Shown here: positions 41,863-50,908 of the stretch, one piece after another
Layout: every line of letters starts with the position of its first letter
Position numbering within the stretch: the stretch's first letter is position 1
Source: Streptomyces hainanensis
GTDB lineage: Bacteria > Actinomycetota > Actinomycetes > Streptomycetales > Streptomycetaceae
Length of the DNA stretch: 59,955 bases
NCBI RefSeq assembly: GCF_004348415.1
Contig: NZ_SMKI01000001.1
Span: forward strand, 1 to 59,955
Direction of reading: 5' to 3'
Program-made: the position numbers and the translations under genes
Notes under the pieces: generated by a model
What the model was told of the DNA's origin: nothing
Database searches by the model: none
Seen by the model: only the letters and a program-made list of their open reading frames with translations

Positions 41863-42552
41863 ATGCGGATCAGGGTGGACGTGGAGACGGATGCCGCGAG
41901 CCTGCGTTGGGAGGACGTGCACGGTCCGGCGCGTGGGGTGGTGTACGCGTTGCTCGGGAGTGAGGACGCGGACATGGCGCGCTCGTTGCACGACAACGGG
42001 TGGAAGGGGCATCCGCTCAAACCGCTCGGGCTGACGAGTCCGCAGTTTCGTGGTGCTCGGCCGGTGGACGGCGTCTACACCACATCCCGCGACGGGGCGA
42101 TCTGGTTCGGCTCGCCCGTCCCGGAGATCGCCTCGGTGCTCGTGAAGTCGTTGGCCTCGCGGACGGAGATCGTGTGGGGGAGTACCCGGTTAAAGGTCCG
42201 CGGCTTCCAGCTCGACTTCGGAGCTACCCCGCAGGGCAAACTCGTTGAGCTCGCGACTGCCACTCCCGTCATCCTCAAGCGAGAGAACCGGTTCCTCCTG
42301 CCGGGGGAGCCGCACTTCATGGAGTGCCTGGAGCGCAACCTGGCCCACAAGGCGGATGTGCTCGGCCTTCCCGCCCCGCGTTCCGTCCAGCTTCTCGAGG
42401 CGGGGCCGCGACGACGATTCACCGTGCGGGGGGCGCCCCGGCACGGGGCGCAGGTGCGCGTCGCCATGGAGGCGGACGGTCGGTTCGTCGGGGCGCTGCG
42501 CTCGTGGGGCCTCGGTTTGGACACCATCCAGGGCTTCGGATGGATCCGATGA
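41863..42552 (+). CDS. cas6: Cas6 CRISPR RNA endonuclease
   Basis: A 229-residue RAMP protein that cuts the repeat hairpin of the precursor CRISPR RNA. The C-terminal Gly-rich loop GLGLDTIQGFGWI is the Cas6 signature. The catalytic His is probably in HDNGWKGHPLKPLG near residue 45-55. A ferredoxin-like start (MRIRVDVETDAA) fits. ATG 41863 was chosen at the start of the first strand. First gene of an eight-gene operon whose members all overlap or abut. Confidence 0.85.
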   Translation: MRIRVDVETDAASLRWEDVHGPARGVVYALLGSEDADMARSLHDNGWKGHPLKPLGLTSPQFRGARPVDGVYTTSRDGAIWFGSPVPEIASVLVKSLASRTEIVWGSTRLKVRGFQLDFGATPQGKLVELATATPVILKRENRFLLPGEPHFMECLERNLAHKADVLGLPAPRSVQLLEAGPRRRFTVRGAPRHGAQVRVAMEADGRFVGALRSWGLGLDTIQGFGWIR

Positions 42553-43991
42553 GCAGCGTCACCGCCACCGATGCCGTTCTCGTCGCCACCGGGCACCCGC
42601 TCCAGCGGGCCGGCGCGTGGGCCGTCGCGGTGCTGGCTGAGCAGCCGAGTCCGGGCGATGTCACCGACCAGCACCTTGACGATGTCGCCCAACGCCTGGT
42701 GGACGATGTCTGCGCCGCCGCGACGGCACCCAGCGACAGCGACGCCTACGACTGGTGGAAGGTGCTGTTCGCCCTCTACCCGAACTCCAAGGCCACCCAC
42801 AGCAAGAGGTCCAGGCTGCGCCGCGACCTCGAGCCGGAGATCGCCGCCCTCTTCGCCCGCGACGAGCCCCGCGGGACGGCCGTGAAGGCGTACCCCTGCA
42901 CCTTCTGCGGGACGCCCGCCACAACGCTCTGGACGAAGTCGAACCTGCCGATGTTCGACACCAACAAGGCATTGAACACGCTGCCCGCGGCCGTCGCCGG
43001 GTGGCCGGCGTGTCGGGGCTGTCGGATCGCGGCGTGGGCGCTGCCCTACGGGGCCTGGGTGACGGCCGGCTCGGCGACCGTGCTGTCGTGTGAGACCGAG
43101 GCCGCCGAGCGTCGTTTCGCCGAGCGGAACGTGTTGCGGGCCCGCCGTGTCATGCAGCTCGGGTTCGGCAAGCTGCGGGTGGGCTCACGCCCCGAGCTGG
43201 TCGCCCTGAACGCCCTCCGCTACGCGGACGTGGAGCTGGCGGCCACGACCCTGTGGAGCTTCAAGAACGACAATCAGGAGCCGTGGCTCCGCGTCACGCA
43301 CGCCCGCCGCGCGGTGCCCCGGTTCCTCGCCATCGTGCAGGGCAACGCCCCGCTGCGCCGCGGCTGGCGGCTGCTTGAGGTGGCGCTCACCCAGCGGGAC
43401 GCCGACGGCGCCGTCGTCAGGAGCGGCCCGGCCGAGGCGGCGCGCCTGCTGTTCGAGTCCGAGGACGGCGACGGCCGGTCGCTGCTGGTCCAGCTGAACC
43501 GGGTGCTGGGAGATCCGGACCGCCGTCTGCCCTTGCGCCACCGGGTCGACGCGACCCGACTCGCCTTCACCTACGCCAAGGAGATCTTGGGCATGGAACC
43601 GGATCTGACGCCGGTGGCGACCATGGTCGCCGACTGGATCGAGCACGGCGGTGGCGGCCCCCGTGGCCGCTGGGCCGAGTTCGAGAGCGCGCACCTGCGC
43701 CCGCACCAACTGGGCCAGGTACTGGACCTGGCCAAGCGCCGGCTGTACGCCACCGGCCGCGAGGTGCCCTGTACCGAGGACGACTGGCGGCCGTTCATCC
43801 TCAACCGCCCCGGCGGCTGGGCGCAGCGGATGCTGCTGAGCATGGCCGTGGTCCGCATCCTCCAGGAGCGGGGCGTCGCGGTCAGCCAGGCGCCGGCGGA
43901 CCCGAACGAGGAAGCGCGGGTGGAGCAGCTGTTGAGCCAACCGATGCTCAGCAGCCAAGAGGACGACGACTACCTGATGGGAGCGGTGTGA
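42549..43991 (+). CDS. cas8b: Cas8b1/Cst1-like large subunit of the type I-B Cascade
   Basis: A 480-residue protein with a zinc-finger-like motif CTFCG...CRGC (~residues 117-158), as in the Cst1/Cas8 proteins of the Tneap-type I-B systems. Its place between cas6 and cas7 is that of the large subunit, which recognises the PAM and recruits Cas3. Sequence in this family is very variable, so the call leans on position, size and the Cys motif. ATG overlaps the cas6 stop. Confidence 0.75.
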   Translation: MSSVTATDAVLVATGHPLQRAGAWAVAVLAEQPSPGDVTDQHLDDVAQRLVDDVCAAATAPSDSDAYDWWKVLFALYPNSKATHSKRSRLRRDLEPEIAALFARDEPRGTAVKAYPCTFCGTPATTLWTKSNLPMFDTNKALNTLPAAVAGWPACRGCRIAAWALPYGAWVTAGSATVLSCETEAAERRFAERNVLRARRVMQLGFGKLRVGSRPELVALNALRYADVELAATTLWSFKNDNQEPWLRVTHARRAVPRFLAIVQGNAPLRRGWRLLEVALTQRDADGAVVRSGPAEAARLLFESEDGDGRSLLVQLNRVLGDPDRRLPLRHRVDATRLAFTYAKEILGMEPDLTPVATMVADWIEHGGGGPRGRWAEFESAHLRPHQLGQVLDLAKRRLYATGREVPCTEDDWRPFILNRPGGWAQRMLLSMAVVRILQERGVAVSQAPADPNEEARVEQLLSQPMLSSQEDDDYLMGAV

Positions 43992-45049
43992 TGGCGTATC
44001 TCGCGGGCAAGATGGTGCTCTCGGTGCGGGCCGGCGCCCCCAACAACGGGAAGGGGGAGGCGACGACGGCCCGGGTGAAGCGCGCCCGGGTGCGCGGCGC
44101 CTCGTACCCGTACATCTCGGCCCAGGCGGTGCGCCGTTGGACCCGGGAGAGCATGGTCGAGCTGGGCGCGGTCCCGTCTCCCGTCACCCGGATCGGGAAG
44201 TCGCAGAACAAGGCGCAGAAGGCGAACACCGCGGCCGATCCGGTGCGGTACGCCGACGACGACCTGTTCGGCTACATGAAGGCCGGGTCAAGCAAGGACA
44301 ACGCGGCGACCACCCTCCGGGACAGCCCCTTCATGATGGGCACCCTGATGGCGGTCGAACCCGCCTTCCCCACCGAGGACTACGGGGTCATGGCCCGGGG
44401 CGTGATCGAGCCCGTCCTGCACGGCCACGAGTTCTACACCGCCGACCTCGCCGCCCCCTTCCTCCTTGACCTGCCGCACATCGGCACCTTCACGCTGCCC
44501 GACGACGCCGGGGTGGGTCGCCCCAACTACCTGACCAAGGAACAGGCGCTGCAGGTCGCCGAGGCCGCCGCCCTTGGCGCGACGACCGCCACCTTCCGCG
44601 ACCGGCCGGCCGTCCGTCTCCCGATCGAGGAGCGGCGAAAGCGCGCCGCGCTGCTGCTGGAGGCGCTGGCCCAGCTGAGCGGCGGGGCGAAGCAGGCCCT
44701 GCACTACGGCGACCGCGTTCCCGACCTCGTCATCCTGGTGCCGTTCAAGGGCGGCATCAATCCGCTGGCGCACTGCGTCGACGGCGAGCCCGGCGTGGGG
44801 CTGCGGGTGCGCGGCGACGTGCTCCGCAAGGAGTTGGAGGCGTGGGCGGGGGAGTGGGAGGCGCCGGTGCGGATCGGCTGGCGGCCGGGCTTTCGCGACG
44901 AGGTGCGGCATGCCTTCGAGAAGCAGTGCGCGCGTGAGCTGGAGGCCGGCACCATGGTCATCGAGCACCCGCGCACCGTCCTCCGCGGTCTGGCCTCCGA
45001 GATCCGCGACGGCAAGCTGGACGACTGGTTCGACGACCCCCGCCGATGA
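43991..45049 (+). CDS. cas7: Cas7 (Cst2/DevR-type) backbone subunit
   Basis: A 352-residue Cas7-family RAMP. The N-terminal strand LAGKMVLSVRAGAPNNGKG and the ARVRGASYPYISAQAVRRWTRES block, in which the Arg-rich loop contacts crRNA, match Cst2/DevR. The Y-G-V-M-A-R-G segment and C-terminal acidic tail fit. Several copies coat the crRNA in Cascade. ATG 43991 overlaps the cas8 stop; a GTG one codon earlier is possible. Confidence 0.88.
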   Translation: MAYLAGKMVLSVRAGAPNNGKGEATTARVKRARVRGASYPYISAQAVRRWTRESMVELGAVPSPVTRIGKSQNKAQKANTAADPVRYADDDLFGYMKAGSSKDNAATTLRDSPFMMGTLMAVEPAFPTEDYGVMARGVIEPVLHGHEFYTADLAAPFLLDLPHIGTFTLPDDAGVGRPNYLTKEQALQVAEAAALGATTATFRDRPAVRLPIEERRKRAALLLEALAQLSGGAKQALHYGDRVPDLVILVPFKGGINPLAHCVDGEPGVGLRVRGDVLRKELEAWAGEWEAPVRIGWRPGFRDEVRHAFEKQCARELEAGTMVIEHPRTVLRGLASEIRDGKLDDWFDDPRR

Positions 45050-45771
45050 CGACCGCCACCCTGGCCACCACCGTGATCCCCGCCCAGCGCGAGCCGTTGC
45101 GGGCCTGGCGCGCCGAATTCCACGCCCCGGTGGCGTCGTTCCGCGACCCCCTCTTCCCCGGGCTCAGCCGAGGACTTCCGCTGCCCTCTCCCTCGACCGT
45201 CCGCGGGCTGCTGGCCGCCGCCACCGGCGCCGACGCCGAGCGGCTGCCGTTCGGCATGGCGGCCTGGGCCGCGGGCGGCGGGGTCGACGCGGAGACGTAC
45301 CACCCCATCAACGCCGACGGCTCCAACCCGGCCGTCGCGGGCCGGGTGCGGGCCGGCAAGGGCGGCATGACCCTTCGCGAGCGGCCGTTCCTCGCCGACG
45401 TCCAGCTGACCCTGTGGCTGCCGGGGCCGGAGGGCGGGCGCGTCGCCCAAGCGCTCAGGCGGCCGTGCTGGCCGCTGCGCCTGGGCCGGTCCCAGGACGT
45501 CGTCCACCTCACGGCGCTGCGGGAGGTCACGTTGGAGCCCGCCGCCGAGGCCGTCGTCGGCCGGGCCCTGGCACCCGCCGGTGGCCATGACGTCGGCTCG
45601 GCCCGCCTGTACCGCATGGCGGCCAGCGTCTCCGTCGACCGTCTCGTCACCTCGTGGGGCGACTACCTGTGGTGCGACCTGACAGCCGGCCGCTCCCGGC
45701 TGCGCGGCGCCTACCGCGAAGCGCCGTCAGCCGAGGAACAGGACCAGGCCGTATGGCTCCTCGACCCGTGA
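45046..45771 (+). CDS. cas5: Cas5 Cascade subunit
   Basis: A 241-residue Cas5 RAMP with the family opening in which a strand leads into FHAPVASFRDPLFPGLSRGLPLPSPSTVRGLLAAATG; the PSPSTVRGLL block is diagnostic. It caps the crRNA 5-prime handle. ATG overlaps the cas7 stop by ATGA. Confidence 0.9.
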   Translation: MTTATLATTVIPAQREPLRAWRAEFHAPVASFRDPLFPGLSRGLPLPSPSTVRGLLAAATGADAERLPFGMAAWAAGGGVDAETYHPINADGSNPAVAGRVRAGKGGMTLRERPFLADVQLTLWLPGPEGGRVAQALRRPCWPLRLGRSQDVVHLTALREVTLEPAAEAVVGRALAPAGGHDVGSARLYRMAASVSVDRLVTSWGDYLWCDLTAGRSRLRGAYREAPSAEEQDQAVWLLDP

Positions 45772-48173
45772 CTCAGCCACCACAGCCCCGCAGCCTGGCC
45801 GATGTGCGCGCCAAGTCCCGCCCGCGCGAGGACCCCGAGCGGCTGACCACGCACTCGCGCATCGTCCGCGACACCGTCGACGCCATCGAGGCGCGCGTCG
45901 CCGACGCCGGGATCTTGGCCACCGAGCCCGGCTTCTGGCGGCGCGTGCGCCGGGCCGCCGTCCTGCACGACACCGGCAAGATCGCGGCCGGTTTCCAGGA
46001 GCAGCTCAGGCCGGGCGGACAACCTTGGGGCCAGCGGCACGAGGTGCTGTCGCTGGCCTACGTCGCCCTGCTGGCCGGGGCCGCGGGGTGGGGCGAGGCG
46101 GAGCGGCTGCTGGTCGGCACCCTCGTCGCCTCCCACCACCGGCCCCTGCACCCGACGTCCGCCCTCGCCTCGCAGCGCATGCTCAGCCTGGCCGAGCAGT
46201 ACAACACCCACACCAACTGGAAGGAGGCGTTCACCGAGACCCCGCTGCCCGGCGGCCAGCCCCTGGTCCAGGTGCGGCGTGGCCTCCACCAGGAGCTGAC
46301 GGCCTGGCTCGCCGGCATGTTCGCCACCGACCCGACGCCGCCGTCCGCCGCTGATCCGCCCCTGGCCGACCGGGCCCGAGACGGCCTCGAGGAACTGCTC
46401 GCCGCCTGGGCCCTGCCGGTCAAGCCCGACGTCGGGCTCCTGGCCGTCCTGGCCCAGGGCGCGTTGACCCTTGCCGACCACGCCGGCTCGGCCCACGTGC
46501 CACTCCAGACCCATATGCCGCTGGACGCCGACTACTTCGCCCGACTTCCGTACCCGCCCTATCCACACCAGCGGCGGGCCGCCGCCACCGACGGCCACCT
46601 CGTGCTCGTCTCCCCGACCGGCAGCGGCAAGACCGAGAGCGGGCTGGCCTGGGCCGCGCGCCAGACGCCCACCATGCCCGGGCAGCCCCGCGTCGTCTGG
46701 ACGCTGCCCTACCGCGCCTCCCTCAACGCGGCACGCCTCCGCCTGCGACGGGACCTCGTCCCCGCGCCCGGCGAGCGGCTCGCGGACATCGGCCTGCTCC
46801 ACGGCACCGTCGCCCACACGCTGCTCAACCAGGCCGTCGCCGACGACTGCGGCACGAACCACACCACTGGCGAAGCCACCGCCGCGCAGGCCGATCAGGC
46901 CCGCGACAGGGCCAACGCCATGCGGCTGTTCAGCCAACGCGTCCGGGTCTCCACCCCCCACCAGCTACTGCGCGGCGCCGTCGCCGGCCCGGCCTACTCC
47001 TCCGTCCTGCTCGAACAGGCCAACTCCCTCTTCGTCCTCGACGAACTACACGCCTACGAGCCCGAGATCTTCGGACGACTGTGCGCCGCGATGGGACTGT
47101 GGGAGCGGCTGGGCAGCCGCGTCGCCGTCCTGTCCGCCACGCTCGCCCCGCCCATGATCAGCCTCATCGACGACAGCCTCGCCCGCTCCGTCACCCTGCA
47201 CCGCGCCCCACCCGGCACCAGCCCCGTCCGGCACCGGCTCGCGCTGGACGAGACTCCGCTCGAAGGAGCCGACGGCCTGGACCGCCTGCGCGGCTGGCTG
47301 GGGGAGGGGCACAGCGTCCTGGCCGTCGTCAACACCGTCGCCCGCGCTCAGCGGCTGTTCGAAGCGCTCGCCGAGGACGCCCGCGACGCCCGGCCCGGCG
47401 ACCCGAACGCCGCCCTGCTGCTGCACTCACGCTTCAAGAACCGCGACCGCGACGCCGTCGAACGCAACCTGCTGCGCCGCCACCCCGAGCGCGACGTGAA
47501 GGAGACCGGTCCGCGCGGCGGGCTCGTCGTCGCCACCCAGGCCGTCGAGGTCTCGCTCCAACTCGACTTCGACCGCGGCGCCGTCGAGTGCGCCCCGATC
47601 GAAGCCGTCGCCCAGCGGGCCGGCCGCGTCAACCGGCGCGGTCGACACCCCGAAGGCGCCGTCGAGTTCCGCGTCCACCGCACCGACGGCGACCGCCCCT
47701 ACGAGCCCGCGGCCGTCGCCGCCGCCTGGGCCGCCCTGACCCGCCTCGTCGAGGACGGGGCCACCGACCTCAGCGAGCAGGACATCGACCGCCTCCTCGA
47801 CCTCGCCTACGAGACCGAGTGGGGGTCCGACTGGCTCAGGCGCGCCCGCCGCGCCCGGGACGAGTTCGCCACCACCTTCCTCACCTTCACCGAGCCCTTC
47901 CACGACCGCTCCCAGTTCGCCGACCGACTCAGCGAGAAACTCGACGGCGTCGAGGTCCTGCACCACGAGGACATCGACGAGTACCGCAGGCGCACCACCG
48001 GCAAGGACGGCGCCCAGCTGCTCGCCGCCGGCCTGCTCATCCCGCTCCGCTACCGCGACCTCAAGACGTACCGCGCCCAGTACGACCGAGGGCTGCGCGT
48101 CCACGTCATCGAGGGGGACTACGACCCCACCATCGGGCTGCGCCCCACCTCGGAAGCGGAGACCATCCTGTGA
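45768..48173 (+). CDS. cas3: Cas3 helicase-nuclease
   Basis: A ~801-residue protein with an N-terminal HD nuclease (TTHSRIV, VLHDTGKIAAGF, ASHHRPL) and a superfamily 2 helicase: Walker A SPTGSGKTES, DELH box in FVLDELHAYEPE, motif III SATLAPP, and ATQAVEVSLQLDFD with QRAGRVNRRGR as motifs V and VI. It is recruited by Cascade to unwind and degrade target DNA. GTG 45768 overlaps the cas5 stop as elsewhere in the operon; ATG 45753 is an alternative adding five residues. Confidence 0.95.
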   Translation: MTQPPQPRSLADVRAKSRPREDPERLTTHSRIVRDTVDAIEARVADAGILATEPGFWRRVRRAAVLHDTGKIAAGFQEQLRPGGQPWGQRHEVLSLAYVALLAGAAGWGEAERLLVGTLVASHHRPLHPTSALASQRMLSLAEQYNTHTNWKEAFTETPLPGGQPLVQVRRGLHQELTAWLAGMFATDPTPPSAADPPLADRARDGLEELLAAWALPVKPDVGLLAVLAQGALTLADHAGSAHVPLQTHMPLDADYFARLPYPPYPHQRRAAATDGHLVLVSPTGSGKTESGLAWAARQTPTMPGQPRVVWTLPYRASLNAARLRLRRDLVPAPGERLADIGLLHGTVAHTLLNQAVADDCGTNHTTGEATAAQADQARDRANAMRLFSQRVRVSTPHQLLRGAVAGPAYSSVLLEQANSLFVLDELHAYEPEIFGRLCAAMGLWERLGSRVAVLSATLAPPMISLIDDSLARSVTLHRAPPGTSPVRHRLALDETPLEGADGLDRLRGWLGEGHSVLAVVNTVARAQRLFEALAEDARDARPGDPNAALLLHSRFKNRDRDAVERNLLRRHPERDVKETGPRGGLVVATQAVEVSLQLDFDRGAVECAPIEAVAQRAGRVNRRGRHPEGAVEFRVHRTDGDRPYEPAAVAAAWAALTRLVEDGATDLSEQDIDRLLDLAYETEWGSDWLRRARRARDEFATTFLTFTEPFHDRSQFADRLSEKLDGVEVLHHEDIDEYRRRTTGKDGAQLLAAGLLIPLRYRDLKTYRAQYDRGLRVHVIEGDYDPTIGLRPTSEAETIL

Positions 48174-48682
48174 GCGAGCCACCCGAGACCGGCGCGTCCG
48201 AGATCGGCGGCGTGCACATCAAGTACCTGCACCACTGCCCTCGACAACTCTGGCTCTACGCCCGTGGCTACCGCCCCGAACAGCGCAGCGACCTCGTCGC
48301 CTTCGGCGAGGTCGTCGACGACACCACCTTCACCCGCCGCCGCGACGTAGACCTCGGCGAGGCGAAGATCGACTGGGTGACGACGGGCGCCGTCGTCCAC
48401 GAGACCAAATCCTCCCGAGCACCCTCCGAGGCGCACGCCGCACAGGTCCGCCACTACTGCCTGCTGCTGGAACGCCGAGGCGTCGCCGTCCGCGGCGGCA
48501 TCGTCCACTACCCGCTGGTCCGCCGCACCATCGACGTCCCCTGGGACAAGGACGCCAGGGCCCAGGCCGAACTGGACGAGGCCCGCGCCCGCGAGGTCAT
48601 CGCCGCCGACACGACGCCGGCCCGCCTACCGCGTGCCCGCTGCCGCGGCTGCTCCTACCTCGACTACTGCTGGGGAGACTGA
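48170..48682 (+). CDS. cas4: Cas4 adaptation nuclease
   Basis: A 170-residue Cas4 with four Cys for an iron-sulphur cluster: one in YLHHCPRQLWLYARG and three in CRGCSYLDYC. RecB-like nuclease residues are in GEAKIDWV (Asp) and VHETKSS (Glu-x-Lys). It trims prespacers and helps choose PAM-flanked ends. GTG overlaps the cas3 stop. Confidence 0.92.
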   Translation: MSEPPETGASEIGGVHIKYLHHCPRQLWLYARGYRPEQRSDLVAFGEVVDDTTFTRRRDVDLGEAKIDWVTTGAVVHETKSSRAPSEAHAAQVRHYCLLLERRGVAVRGGIVHYPLVRRTIDVPWDKDARAQAELDEARAREVIAADTTPARLPRARCRGCSYLDYCWGD

Positions 48683-49662
48683 TGCCCGCCGCCGGCCGCA
48701 CCTACTGGCTCACCGAACCCTGCCGCATCCGGCGCGAGGACAACAGCGTCCGCGTCGAGCGCGCCGACGGCAGCCCCGTCCGGATCCCCATCACCGACAT
48801 CCGCGACCTCGTCACCTTCGACCACGTCGACATCAACACCTCCGCCCTCTCCCTCCTCAGCCGCAACGGCGTGACCGTGCACGTCCTCGACCACTACGGC
48901 AACCACGCCGGCCACTTCGCCCCCTCCGAGTCCATGGCCTCCGCCACCGTCGTCCGCCGCCAGGTCGAACTCACCGCCGACCCCGACCAACGCACCGCCG
49001 TCGGCCGGTCCCTCGTCCTCGCCACCGCCGAGAACCTCCGCTGGGCCCTGGACACCGACCTCCTCGACACCGCCCTGGACACGCTGCGCGGCGCCCTCCC
49101 CGACTGCAAGGACAGCGACACCCTGATGGGCCAGGAGGGCAACTACCGCCGCACCGGCTGGGCCGTCCTCGACACCATCCTCCCCACCTGGCTCCGCCTC
49201 AACGGCCGCACCCGCCGCCCCCCGACCAACGCCGGCAACGCCTTCATCAGCTACCTCAACGCCCTCGTCTACGCCCGCGTCCTCACGGCGCTGCGCACCA
49301 CGCCGCTCCACCCCGCCATCGGCTTCCTCCACGCCGACACCGACCGCCGGCGCAACACCCTGGCCCTCGACCTGGCCGAGCCCTTCAAGCCGCTCTTCGC
49401 CGAACGCCTTCTGAAACGGTGCGCCGCCCAGCGGTCTCTGAAGACCTCCGACTTCGAGACCGAGGTGGGACGAGCCTCCCTGAGCCGCGACGGACGCAAG
49501 AAGGTGGCCGCCCTGATGCGCGAGGAACTGTCGACGACGGTCTACCACCGCAGCCTGAAGCGGAAGGTGAGCTACGAGGAGCTGATCCACCTGGAGGCCC
49601 TCAAGCTCGTACGCCTCTGCCTCGAAGGCACCCTTTACAAGCCGTTCCGCCCCTGGTGGTGA
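48682..49662 (+). CDS. cas1: Cas1 integrase
   Basis: A 326-residue type I Cas1. Metal ligands are the Glu of LMGQEGNYRR, the His of IGFLHADTDRR and the Asp of LALDLAEPFKPL. N-terminal beta domain: TYWLTEPCRIRREDNSVRVE, then LLSRNGVTVHVLDHYGNHAGHF. It inserts new spacers with Cas2 at the leader end. ATG lies directly behind the cas4 stop. Confidence 0.97.
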   Translation: MPAAGRTYWLTEPCRIRREDNSVRVERADGSPVRIPITDIRDLVTFDHVDINTSALSLLSRNGVTVHVLDHYGNHAGHFAPSESMASATVVRRQVELTADPDQRTAVGRSLVLATAENLRWALDTDLLDTALDTLRGALPDCKDSDTLMGQEGNYRRTGWAVLDTILPTWLRLNGRTRRPPTNAGNAFISYLNALVYARVLTALRTTPLHPAIGFLHADTDRRRNTLALDLAEPFKPLFAERLLKRCAAQRSLKTSDFETEVGRASLSRDGRKKVAALMREELSTTVYHRSLKRKVSYEELIHLEALKLVRLCLEGTLYKPFRPWW

Positions 49663-49931
49663 TCCCGATCTTCGTCATCCTCGTCTACGACACCGCGGCG
49701 GAACGCAACCCCAAGGTCCTGAAGACCTGCCGCAAGTACCTGCACTGGACCCAACGCAGCGTCTTCCAGGGCGAACTGTCCGCCGCCCAGTACCGCGCGC
49801 TGATGGGCGCCCTCACCACGATCATCAACCCGGCCCACGACAGCATCGTGACCTACACCGCCCGTGAGCCTGGGCTGGTCCGGTCGGCGACGCTCGGCCT
49901 TGAGCTGGGTGGGCCGGGGGAAATCCTCTGA
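49659..49931 (+). CDS. cas2: Cas2 adaptation protein
   Basis: A 90-residue Cas2 with the first strand IFVILVYDTAAERNPKVLKTCRKYLHWTQRSVFQGELS, carrying the conserved Asp and the QxSVFxG segment. The C-terminal tail is slightly extended. GTG overlaps the cas1 stop. It ends the operon 80 bases before the trailer end of array 4; no terminator is obvious. Confidence 0.93.
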   Translation: MIPIFVILVYDTAAERNPKVLKTCRKYLHWTQRSVFQGELSAAQYRALMGALTTIINPAHDSIVTYTAREPGLVRSATLGLELGGPGEIL

Positions 49932-50011
49932 GCCAGCGGGTGTGAGGGATTCCTGTCTCTTCTTCTCAATTGAGCGCTGATGATCCACGTAGGCAGAGCA
50001 CTGGCGCTCGC

Positions 50012-50641
50012 ATTGGAAACCCTCCTGGGTTGATGACGGACCTGAAGACGCTGGCGGACCAGCGCGACGCCATCAGGTTGCGAACCCCCCTGGGTTGATG
50101 ACGGACCGACGGCGCCACCGCCGAAGTCACCCGCACCGCGACGTTGCGAACCCTCCGGGGTTGATGACGGACGGAGTGGCCGATGCCGTCCGTGATCGCC
50201 CCGGCGAGTTGCGAACCCTCCGGGGTTGATGACGGACCCGGCGAACCCCCGTCCCACCGACCCGAGGAGACCGAGGCCGTTGCGAACCCTCCGGGGTTGA
50301 TGACGGACCCGGGTCATCACCCGAGAGACCTCCCTGGTCTCCCGTTGCGAACCCTCCGGGGTTGATGACGGACGCTGCGGATGGCGGCCGGCCCGGCCGG
50401 TTCAGGAATTGTTGCGAACCCTCCGGGGTTGATGACGGACATCAGGCAGAGGGTATTCACCATCCCCCTGATGTGCTTGTTGCGAACCCTCCGGGGTTGA
50501 TGACGGACGACGGGCTGACGTTGACGGAGAACCGACGGCAGCGGTTGCGAACCCTCCGGGGTTGATGACGGACGGCCTGCTCGGGGGTGCAGGCGCGGGG
50601 GAGTTGGTCGGGTTGCGAACCCTCCGGGGTTGATGACGGAC
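50012..50641 (-). CRISPR. CRISPR array 4 (10 repeats, 9 spacers)
   Basis: Repeat starts 50012, 50077, 50143, 50208, 50279, 50344, 50411, 50479, 50544 and 50612. The two leftmost have a CCTGGG core (ATTGGAAACCCTCCTGGG and CCCCCCTGGG), all others the CTCCGGGG core of array 1. Spacers are 35-41 bases. The leader is at the right, so it converges with the cas operon. Confidence 0.98.
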
Positions 50642-50739
50642 CCGAGGGTAAAGTAGCTGGTCAGCCTGACGATCGCACCGGTGGCGAGGCTCGGTTTTGC
50701 AGTGACTCGGCGGTAATGCATCAGTGCAGGTCAGGGCGA
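50642..50739 (-). promoter_or_regulatory. CRISPR leader of array 4
   Basis: CCGAGGGTAAAG beside the last repeat; the second block is TTGCAGTGACTCGGCGG starting at 50697, 55 bases from the repeat edge, then GTAATGCATCAGTGCAGGTCAG. It is the most divergent of the four but keeps the spacing. Confidence 0.8.
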
Positions 50740-50852
50740 TGTGTGCGACTTAGCCGCGCGGGGCGTCGGTGCTAGTTCGGGACGGGATCCAGCTTAGAGG
50801 TCGATGCTCACGCAGAATCCCAGCGAGCGCCCTTGTTGGCGGGGATGACGAG

Positions 50853-50879
50853 CCCCCGACAAGCGGTGCTTGCCGGGGG
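50853..50879 (-). terminator. terminator of the serine recombinase gene
   Basis: CCCCCG-A-CAAGC, loop GGT, GCTTG-C-CGGGGG: a long hairpin with one mismatch, 30 bases past the recombinase stop on the minus strand. Confidence 0.7.
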
Positions 50880-50908
50880 TGCCGGTGGTCCGGCTCTTGG
50901 TGCGTCGC

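Noticed and set aside
45711-46961. 416-codon minus-strand frame within cas3
   Set aside because: Opposite a well-supported cas3 with intact motifs; no signature of its own.
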